Part shown: positions 1 through 5,368 of the stretch, in pieces
Position numbering within the stretch: position 1 is the first letter of the stretch
Layout of the letters: each line of letters starts with the position of its first letter
Source of the DNA: Treponema sp.
Lineage (GTDB): Bacteria > Spirochaetota > Spirochaetia > Treponematales > Breznakiellaceae
Direction: 5' to 3'
Length of the DNA stretch: 8,036 nucleotides
Assembly: GCA_031275035.1 (NCBI GenBank)
Contig: JAISPH010000105.1
Span: 1-8,036, forward strand
Translations under genes and position numbers: made by a program
Notes under the pieces: model-generated
What the model was told of the DNA's origin: nothing
Databases searched by the model: none
Seen by the model: only the letters and a program-made list of their open reading frames with translations

Positions 1-155
1 ACACCGAAGGCTAAATTTCCTTCCCACCCCGCCTTTTCATCTCTGCGACAGCTATTCAATCGTCCTAGAGACGCACCCACCCTTCACACTCTCTTCCCCC
101 GCCGCCTTTTCTCGTTAAGCCGCCCCCGACCCACTTCACTCTCAACTTCACTCAT

Positions 156-176
156 AACCCTTCTTCAAGGGTTTTT
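156..176 (+). terminator. Small intrinsic-terminator-like hairpin
   Basis: AACCCTT (156-162) pairs perfectly with AAGGGTT (167-173) across a CTTC loop and runs into further T residues (174-176). In plus-strand orientation this has the form of a short rho-independent terminator. The stem has only three G-C pairs and no plus-strand gene is visible in the 155 bases before it. It may serve a gene to the left of the window, or be fortuitous. Confidence 0.35.
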
Positions 177-179
177 CTC

Positions 180-218
180 CACCGTACCGGTGCGTTTTCT
201 CCGGGGGTATCCCGGATA
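180..218 (+). repeat. 39-bp dispersed repeat, copy 1
   Basis: This begins with the interrupted palindrome CACCGTACCGGTG (180-192), continues through GTTTTC (194-199) and ends with GTATCCCGGATA (207-218). The same blocks with identical internal spacing occur at 7937-7975. By eye 32 of 39 positions match, and the differences lie almost entirely in the 7-bp linker. In this copy the linker also makes a CCGGG/CCCGG hairpin (201-215). Both copies are in intergenic DNA in the same orientation. Confidence 0.65.
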
Positions 219-308
219 TATACCAAAGAATTGCCCGGTCTTTACTTATATGGGGGGAGAGAGGGTTCCTCGCATCCCCACTCTTCACTCTCCACCCTTC
301 ACCCTTTC

Positions 309-1148
309 TTATCCCTTAATCGCCCCCGCGGTAACCCCCGCGATGATCTTCTCCGAAAGCAGGATGTAGAGGACGAAGGTGGGCAGGAACACAATTACTA
401 CGCTGGCGAACATGCCCCCCCAGTCGCCGGTATAACGCATGGACTGGATCATGTTGTAAAGACCCACCGCCACAGGGCGGACCGCCGATTTATTCGCAAA
501 GATCAGGGACATGAAGTATTCATTCCAGATGGTAATAAAATTAAAGATAGAAACCGTAATAATACCCGGTTGAACCAGGGGAAACATGATGAGCCAGAAA
601 GTTTTAATAGGGGTACAGCCGTCCATGGACGCCGCTTCCTCGTAGGTAAAACTCAGGTTCCTGAAAAAAGCCAGGAGATAGAAAACAGCGAAGGGCACGT
701 TCATGGCCGTGTATAAAAACATGAGCATCCAGCGGTTGTTGGTAAGGCGCAGCATGGATACGAGCCCAAAGAGGGGCATGATGATCATGATAACCGGGAT
801 ACCCAGGGCCGCGGCGAACATGTTTTGGATAAGATTACAGCCGGGAAAACGGAAACGGGAGAGGGTGTAGGCGGCGGGAGCGGCGATCAGAATAATCGCG
901 GTACACGAAACAAGGGTATACAAAAGGGAATTCATAAAAAAGGTCGAAACCCTTTGGGTTTTCCAGGCCTTAAGATAATTCTCGATATGGAATCCGCTCC
1001 GGAAGCTGAACATATGGTCCGAAAAAATTTCGCTTGAGGTTGAGAGGGACGCGCAAAAGACCCAGCCGATGAGGACAAAGGTGAATAAAACCCACAGGCC
1101 CACAAGAAGATAACCGATACCGGAAAACGGGGATGTTCTTTTTAGCAT
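309..1148 (-). CDS. Carbohydrate ABC transporter inner-membrane permease, MalG-type
   Basis: One of the two membrane subunits of a carbohydrate-uptake ABC transporter (CUT1-like). It forms the translocation channel with the adjacent MalF-type protein. The 279-residue length is normal for the family. Hydrophobic membrane segments are visible near residues 12-33, 73-97, 108-132, 142-162, 197-215 and 246-265. The cytoplasmic ATPase-coupling (EAA) loop is clear at about 170-194, with EAASMDG and then FPLVQPG. The ATG at 1148 has an AAAGGAG ribosome-binding site that overlaps the TAA stop of the upstream permease; the gap is 15 bp, implying translational coupling. It is the last gene of the operon. 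No ATPase gene follows, so a shared ATPase encoded elsewhere is likely. The family is clear; the substrate is not determinable. Confidence 0.95.
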   Translation of the reverse strand: MLKRTSPFSGIGYLLVGLWVLFTFVLIGWVFCASLSTSSEIFSDHMFSFRSGFHIENYLKAWKTQRVSTFFMNSLLYTLVSCTAIILIAAPAAYTLSRFRFPGCNLIQNMFAAALGIPVIMIIMPLFGLVSMLRLTNNRWMLMFLYTAMNVPFAVFYLLAFFRNLSFTYEEAASMDGCTPIKTFWLIMFPLVQPGIITVSIFNFITIWNEYFMSLIFANKSAVRPVAVGLYNMIQSMRYTGDWGGMFASVVIVFLPTFVLYILLSEKIIAGVTAGAIKG

Positions 1149-1163
1149 AGCGGCTTTACTCCT

Positions 1164-2075
1164 TTACAGTTCCGCGTCATCGTGTCTTACGATGAAATTC
1201 GTCGCCCCAAATACCGCCACTACGATAAAGGCCAAAATAACGCCGATGGCGGCCCCTGCCCCCGAGTCCCGGGCGGTGGCTGTAGAAGAGGAGGCGCCAA
1301 AAACCAGTTCATACATATAATTCATCGGCGCCACCGTGTCGTTAGAAAGATTCACCGGGCTGAATAACTGGCCCCACACAAAAAAGCCCACGGTAAAAAC
1401 CGTCCACATGACAATGTTGGTACGGATAACCCCCCGCATATTGGGGATCGTTACATAAAAGAACCGCTGCAAACCCCCGGCCCCCTCAATATAGGCGGCC
1501 TCATAGTAATCCTTGGGGATCTGTTCAATGCCGCTGATAAAGATCAGCATGTGATACCCGACCATGCCGAAGCAGTAGGCCGCGAGCATACTCCAAAAAA
1601 GATTGCCCGGCGCGGTCCAGAGCGTCCGGCTTAGGGCATCAAGATTGAATGCGGAAAGGACATTGTGGAGCAGACCGTAATCGGAATTATACACATAGTT
1701 GATCCACATGGTCCCCATGGCGACGGCGCTGACCACGTTGGGAAGGTAGATCACGCTTCTAAAGAACTTGGTGCCCCGCAGTTTACTGGTAAGGATGACG
1801 GCGAAAATAAGCGCCAGGAACATGACGGCGCAGCCTCCCGCAAACCATAGCCGGCTAATGTTTCTTAACGATTGAAGAAAAATCGGCGTGATAAAGAGTT
1901 TTTTATAGTTTCCGAGGCCCGTAAAAACCCACTTCGCCACCGGATCCGACACGCTTTCTACTTTGAAAAAACTCATCACCAGGGTACGGAAAACAGGATA
2001 AAGAAAAACCAGCAGATAACACAGCACCGCCGGCGTCAAAAAAATTATGATAACCCGTTTGTTATTTTTCAGCAT
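1164..2075 (-). CDS. Carbohydrate ABC transporter inner-membrane permease, MalF-type
   Basis: Membrane subunit pairing with the MalG-type protein downstream. I chose the ATG at 2075 (303 residues), because GGAGGAG lies just upstream and the N-terminus MLKNNKRVIIIFLTPAVLCY is a typical first membrane segment. A longer open frame back to 2159 would add 28 residues that read through a strong intergenic hairpin, and is unlikely. Membrane segments are near residues 8-30, 76-96, 108-126, 160-182, 220-236 and 273-295. The EAA coupling loop is at about 192-214 (EAAYIEGAG, then TIPNMRG), with the conserved alanines, glycine and proline. The extracytoplasmic insert is short, as in CUT1 relatives other than enterobacterial MalF. 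It follows the solute-binding-protein gene by 94 bp and is read in the same direction. Confidence 0.95.
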   Translation of the reverse strand: MLKNNKRVIIIFLTPAVLCYLLVFLYPVFRTLVMSFFKVESVSDPVAKWVFTGLGNYKKLFITPIFLQSLRNISRLWFAGGCAVMFLALIFAVILTSKLRGTKFFRSVIYLPNVVSAVAMGTMWINYVYNSDYGLLHNVLSAFNLDALSRTLWTAPGNLFWSMLAAYCFGMVGYHMLIFISGIEQIPKDYYEAAYIEGAGGLQRFFYVTIPNMRGVIRTNIVMWTVFTVGFFVWGQLFSPVNLSNDTVAPMNYMYELVFGASSSTATARDSGAGAAIGVILAFIVVAVFGATNFIVRHDDAEL

Positions 2076-2111
2076 GATTGCTCCTCCGGCAACACCTGTC
2101 CGGCGGATTGT

Positions 2112-2161
2112 TTTTGCCGGCGGGGATGTCCGGGGCATTCCCGGATATCCCCGCGGCAAAA
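2112..2161 (-). other. Long stem-loop between the binding-protein and permease cistrons
   Basis: TTTTGCCG (2112-2119) pairs with CGGCAAAA (2154-2161), CGGGGAT (2121-2127) with ATCCCCG (2147-2153), and TCCGGG (2129-2134) with CCCGGA (2140-2145). Only one bulge and one mismatch interrupt about 21 pairs around a 5-nt loop. In the minus-strand transcript the hairpin is followed by AAAAAC rather than a U tract, so it is not a standard intrinsic terminator. Its place just after the binding-protein stop resembles the hairpins that protect malE-type mRNA 3' ends and lower downstream permease expression. That role is inferred. Confidence 0.75.
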
Positions 2162-2169
2162 TCTAAGGT

Positions 2170-3417
2170 TTACTTCGCCATGGCGGCGGCGAACTGCTCC
2201 GCGTTTAAATCGCCCATAATGAGCTTGGCGAAATTCTCCTTGATCTTCGCGTTAATGTCGGGGCTGTCCTCCATGCCTACCGCCCAGGGCAGACGTTTGG
2301 TGGTGGAGTCTACCACCACCTTCGCCTCGGCCAGGGCATCGGGCCAGGCGGAATCGTTGCCCATGGGGATGCCGATGCTCTCCCTTGCCAGGGTCGCGTC
2401 CCATTCGCCGGTGGTCAGCCACACGATGAACCGGAAGGCCTCCTCGGGGTATTTGGTGTTCTTATTGACGCCGAAACTCTGGGAGCCGAAGTTGTTCGCC
2501 TCTACGCCGTCACCGGAACCAATGGCGGGCCACGCAAAGGCGCCCCACCTCATGTTGGGGGCGTTGCCCTTGATCTCGTTGGGAAGCCAGGTCCCGTTCA
2601 GGTACATGGCGACCCTGCCGGTGGCGATTTCCTCAACCTGCCCCGCGGGATAGATGTTCGATGCGGCCTTCTGGCTAAAGTAGCCGTTCTTCACCATCAT
2701 CTCCATCAACTGGCCAAAGGCAAGCACCTGGGGCCCGGTGAAATCGTTGTTCCTCACCATCGCCAGGGTGGCGTCGGCGCCTACCAGACGATCCATGTTG
2801 TAACCGAAAAAGGCCGCCATATAGGCATCGTCCACGGTGATGCCGGCGGCGCCGATGGCCTTGAGTTTCCCGCAGGCCGCAAGCAGGTCCTCCCCCGTTT
2901 TGGGAAGCGAAGTGATCCCCGCCTTTTCAAAGAGGTCCTTGTTATACATGGTAACAAAGGCCGAAGGCTGATAGGGGATGTTTTTTACCTGCCCGCCGCC
3001 GAGCTGCCGGGCAAGGTCCAGGAGGGTCTTGTTGATCACCTCCCCGTAGGGTCTCCCGCCGGTGGTGGAGTATGACTTAGAAACATAGTCATCCAGGGGA
3101 AGAAGATAATTCCCCCAGGTATTGGCGACCCGTTCAATATCCTCGTCGAAGAGGTCGATGGTCTCCCCGGCGTCCAGGGCGGGCTGAAGGGTTTTGCGAA
3201 TGTCCCGGCCATTAAAGTTGATATCAACCTTAATACCCGTATCCCTGGTAAAGGCCTCCGCCGCCCGGGCCAGTACCTGCCCCTGGGGTTCCGCCTCGTT
3301 CCACATGGACCAGTATACGAGGGTCACATCCGAACTATCGCCGGCTTTCTTGGAACACCCGGTCAACGCCAGTGCCCCCGCAGCCAGGATAACCATTAGC
3401 ACAATTTGTTTTTTCAT
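2170..3417 (-). CDS. Extracellular solute-binding lipoprotein of a carbohydrate ABC transporter (family 1)
   Basis: High-affinity substrate-capture subunit, exported and lipid-anchored, which delivers a sugar to the two permeases encoded downstream. I chose the ATG at 3417 (415 residues): GGAGG is well placed before it and the protein then starts MKKQIVLMVILAAGALALTG. This is a classic lipoprotein signal with lipobox LTGC and lipidated Cys21. An upstream in-frame start at 3447 would place ten charged residues before the signal. The mature part has the family-1 pattern: VTLVYWSMWNE after the linker, TGIKVDINFNG for the second strand, YNKDLFEKAGI near the middle, and MYLNGTWLPNEI followed by WGAFAWPAIG. 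The length is usual for COG1653-type proteins. Hairpins flank the cistron on both sides, consistent with independent control of its abundance. The ligand is unknown. Confidence 0.94.
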   Translation of the reverse strand: MKKQIVLMVILAAGALALTGCSKKAGDSSDVTLVYWSMWNEAEPQGQVLARAAEAFTRDTGIKVDINFNGRDIRKTLQPALDAGETIDLFDEDIERVANTWGNYLLPLDDYVSKSYSTTGGRPYGEVINKTLLDLARQLGGGQVKNIPYQPSAFVTMYNKDLFEKAGITSLPKTGEDLLAACGKLKAIGAAGITVDDAYMAAFFGYNMDRLVGADATLAMVRNNDFTGPQVLAFGQLMEMMVKNGYFSQKAASNIYPAGQVEEIATGRVAMYLNGTWLPNEIKGNAPNMRWGAFAWPAIGSGDGVEANNFGSQSFGVNKNTKYPEEAFRFIVWLTTGEWDATLARESIGIPMGNDSAWPDALAEAKVVVDSTTKRLPWAVGMEDSPDINAKIKENFAKLIMGDLNAEQFAAAMAK

Positions 3418-3440
3418 TTTTTCCTCCAAAATGTTTTTAT

Positions 3441-3464
3441 CGGCCACAGCCGGAGCCGTGTCCG
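3441..3464 (-). other. Imperfect stem-loop ahead of the binding-protein ribosome-binding site
   Basis: CGG, CAC and GC on the left (3441-3450) pair with GC, GTG and CCG on the right (3455-3464) around a CGGA loop, with two 1-nt mismatches. It lies in the 63-nt gap between the nucleotidyltransferase stop and the binding-protein start, 23 nt before that start codon. In the minus-strand transcript it is followed by ATAAAAAC, not a U tract, so termination is not expected. Processing or stability of the downstream cistron is a possible role. Confidence 0.45.
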
Positions 3465-3480
3465 TAAATATCCAAATGCC

Positions 3481-4395
3481 TTACGCCCCCCAGAGCGAGG
3501 CGGGATACACGCCGCGGGCGGTTAAGTCCGCTATCCGGCCTATGGCCGCATCCCGGTCTTCTTTATAGGTTACCCCAAACCATTGGGAATCTGCCCGGAG
3601 AACCCGGATCTTGAGAAAGCCGTTCTTTATAAGCCAATCCGCGGCCATGGGGAGGTAACACTCACTCTTGAGCTCCCCGCCGGAGGTCTTAAGAAAATTA
3701 TCAAAATAGGTTTGCAGATGGGGGAATATGCTTACCGGAAACCCCCAAAAATTCATGGACACCGGCGTATCCGGGGAAAGTTCCCGTTTAACGCCGCCGG
3801 CGCCGGTATTGAAGATGCCCCCGTCCTGTTTCTCTATGGCCGTAAGTTCATCCACCGAAACAAGATACTCCCCCTCTATTACACAGACCCCCCGGGTAAC
3901 GCTTCCCTGGGGGCTCAGGGTTTTTTCCAGGTTATAGGGCACAATAGCCCCGGCGCTAAGATCCGGGGAGGCCAGGTATTTTCCCATAACCTCAAAGGCC
4001 TCCCGGCCATAAAAATCATCGGCGTTGATGACCGTAAAGGGGGCGTCAATTTTTTCCCTGGCGCAGAGCAGGGCATGGGTAGTCCCCCAGGGTTTTGTCC
4101 GGTTGATCCTCCGGCTTTCCGCCAGAATATCCGCGGGGATCAGGCTCTCCAGCTCCTGATAGGCCACCTCGCAGGGGAAGGAGCCCTGAATACGGCTTAA
4201 AACAATATCATTAAAATCCTTTTCAATATCCCGGCGGATGATAAATACAACCTTTCCGAACCCTGCCCGCTTAGCGTCATAGACCGAAAAATCCGGAAGC
4301 ACCTCCCCGCTCTTGCCTATCCGGTCCATTTGTTTAAGCCCGCCATAGCGGCTTCCCAGTCCTGCTGCCAAAACTACTAAAATTGGTCCCTTCAT
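3481..4395 (-). CDS. Sugar nucleotidyltransferase-like protein (NDP-sugar pyrophosphorylase fold)
   Basis: Predicted cytoplasmic enzyme joining a nucleoside triphosphate and a sugar 1-phosphate to give an NDP-sugar and pyrophosphate. The glycine-rich nucleotide-binding signature LAAGLGSRYGGLKQ lies at residues 9-22. A PWGT motif is at 102-105, and a metal-binding-type aspartate strand INADDFYG is at 123-130. The 304-residue length matches compact nucleotidyltransferases without a C-terminal left-handed beta-helix. I chose the ATG at 4395, preceded by AAGG-type purines; a TTG two codons upstream is also open. It is the first gene of the operon, 63 bp before the binding protein. Being co-transcribed with a sugar transporter suggests it activates the imported sugar or a derivative. 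The sugar and nucleotide specificity cannot be read from the sequence, and a regulatory, non-catalytic role is possible. Confidence 0.85.
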   Translation of the reverse strand: MKGPILVVLAAGLGSRYGGLKQMDRIGKSGEVLPDFSVYDAKRAGFGKVVFIIRRDIEKDFNDIVLSRIQGSFPCEVAYQELESLIPADILAESRRINRTKPWGTTHALLCAREKIDAPFTVINADDFYGREAFEVMGKYLASPDLSAGAIVPYNLEKTLSPQGSVTRGVCVIEGEYLVSVDELTAIEKQDGGIFNTGAGGVKRELSPDTPVSMNFWGFPVSIFPHLQTYFDNFLKTSGGELKSECYLPMAADWLIKNGFLKIRVLRADSQWFGVTYKEDRDAAIGRIADLTARGVYPASLWGA

Positions 4396-4425
4396 AATCA
4401 ACCTTACCTTATTGTGGAATTACTA

Positions 4426-4449
4426 CATATCATTATCCATAGTGATATG
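4426..4449. promoter_or_regulatory. Candidate operator: 24-bp palindrome
   Basis: CATATCA (4426-4432) is the exact inverse of TGATATG (4443-4449), and inner TAT/ATA triplets (4434-4436, 4439-4441) also pair. This gives ten paired positions with one mismatch pair around a CC centre. The leftward -10 candidate GATAAT lies inside it, so a bound protein would contact the transport-operon promoter directly. AraC-family proteins more often use direct repeats, so a different regulator could also be involved. Confidence 0.55.
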
Positions 4450-4460
4450 GGTAAAAAACA

Positions 4461-4489
4461 TGGACAATTGTGCAATTATGGTGTATTTT
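4461..4489 (+). promoter_or_regulatory. Candidate sigma-70 promoter of the regulator gene
   Basis: TGGACA (5 of 6 to the -35 consensus) is followed after 17 bp by TATTTT (4 of 6 to the -10). The palindrome AATTG-TG-CAATT (4466-4477) sits at the -35 edge and in the spacer, suitable for autoregulation. The predicted transcription start falls at about 4496, the A of the ATG. Together with the absence of any Shine-Dalgarno sequence, this suggests a leaderless transcript. Confidence 0.4.
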
Positions 4490-4495
4490 TTTTAA

Positions 4496-5359
4496 ATGAC
4501 GGAAAAATTAAATCTTTTTTTTGATGAAGAAGTACAACGGCTCATTGACAGTTTTGCCTATTGTTTTAAGGTAAAAATTACGGTTTTTTCCGCCGGTATG
4601 GAGGAGCTTATCGTGGGGCTCCAAAACCCCGGCTCCCGGTTTTGCCAACTGGTCCAGAAGAAGCTGCGGTTCCGGTATCGTTGCTGCCGCCAGGACAAGC
4701 TGATGTGCGAACGCTGTGAGCGGAAACGGGAACTGCTGGTATATCATTGTTATGCGGGGCTTTCGGAAGTGGTCATACCCATCCAGGTTGAGGAGACCTT
4801 CATCGGGTACGGCATGCTCGGTCAGTTCAGAACCAGGGAAAGGCTGTCCGAAGAAATTTCTCAGGATTGGATTAAAGCGGGGTTTGACCGCAAGACCCTG
4901 GAGGCCGCCTTTTTGGAACAGCCCTTCTTTGACCAGCCGGCGCTGGATAACATGCTGCGCCTTTTCTCCATGCTCGTGGCATTTATCGTTACCCGGGAAT
5001 ATGTCAAGGTCCGGCGGCCGGGGCTTACGGAAAGGGTCCTCCAATGGCTGGAGGCCCATATCGCGGACTCGGGCAATCTCGATCTCGACAAAATAGCCGC
5101 CGCCATGCAAAGGAGCCGATCCACCGTCTCTCATACCATCAAACGGCAGTTGGGCTTGAGTTTTAAGCAGCTCTGCATCCTCAAAAGGATCCAGCGGTTC
5201 GAGAGCCTCATAGCGGCGGACCCCGGTATCTCAATCCGGGAAGCGGCGGTCCGGGTAGGGTACGAGGACCCGTTCTATTTTTCCCGGATCTATAAGAAGA
5301 TCCGCCTGGCCCCCCCCTCTGCCTACATCAAATCCGTCAGGGAAAATAAAAATATATAG
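4496..5359 (+). CDS. PocR-domain AraC-family transcriptional regulator
   Basis: Predicted ligand-responsive DNA-binding regulator of 287 residues. The N-terminal half (about 10-165) has the PocR sensory-domain pattern: FC at 49-50, a cysteine-rich patch at 63-74 (Cys63, 64, 71, 74), YHCYAGLSEVVIPI at 83-96, then IGYGMLGQFR at 103-112. The C-terminal AraC domain carries two helix-turn-helix units, at about 196-220 (DKIAAAMQRSRSTVSHTIKR) and 246-272, the latter with the family signature AAVRVGYEDPFYFSRIYKK. PocR domains are known to bind small diol-like or hydrocarbon ligands, and the cysteine patch could hold a metal. The ATG at 4496 directly follows a TAA in the same frame and no ribosome-binding site is visible, so no upstream start is possible. 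It probably controls the divergent transport operon and the phosphatase gene 9 bp downstream. Confidence 0.92.
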   Translation: MTEKLNLFFDEEVQRLIDSFAYCFKVKITVFSAGMEELIVGLQNPGSRFCQLVQKKLRFRYRCCRQDKLMCERCERKRELLVYHCYAGLSEVVIPIQVEETFIGYGMLGQFRTRERLSEEISQDWIKAGFDRKTLEAAFLEQPFFDQPALDNMLRLFSMLVAFIVTREYVKVRRPGLTERVLQWLEAHIADSGNLDLDKIAAAMQRSRSTVSHTIKRQLGLSFKQLCILKRIQRFESLIAADPGISIREAAVRVGYEDPFYFSRIYKKIRLAPPSAYIKSVRENKNI

Positions 5360-5368
5360 GGAGAAGCT

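Larger units (their letters stand above)
1..308. other. Gene-free, pyrimidine-rich flank downstream of the permease operon
   Basis: I see no credible coding sequence here. The plus strand is strongly pyrimidine-rich. It contains repeated variants of CTTCACTC (around 134-153 and 281-306), so transcripts running out of the permease gene would carry GAGTGAAG-like purine repeats. The stretch also holds a small hairpin with a T tract (156-176) and one copy of a 39-bp repeat (180-218) that recurs at the other end of the window. No convincing U-tract terminator for the minus-strand operon is visible directly after its stop codon. Confidence 0.6.
4396..4495. promoter_or_regulatory. Divergent promoter/operator region between the transport operon and the regulator
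   Basis: This 100-bp, AT-rich gap separates two divergent start codons. It contains a 24-bp imperfect palindrome (4426-4449) and a second short palindrome (4466-4477). Reading leftward, GATAAT (plus-strand ATTATC, 4432-4437) is a good -10 about 37 bp before the nucleotidyltransferase start, with a weak T-rich -35. Reading rightward, TGGACA (4461-4466) and TATTTT (4484-4489) are separated by 17 bp. Divergent placement next to an AraC-family gene makes this the likely target of that regulator. Promoter positions are pattern-based and untested. Confidence 0.6.

Noticed and set aside
2076..2159. N-terminal extension of the MalF-type permease to a start at 2159
   Set aside because: The extra 28 codons run through the strong stem-loop, have no membrane or family pattern, and a proper GGAGGAG site precedes the ATG at 2075.
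4508..5134. Minus-strand open frame of 208 codons opposite the regulator gene
   Set aside because: The plus-strand frame has clear PocR and AraC motifs; the antisense frame has none.
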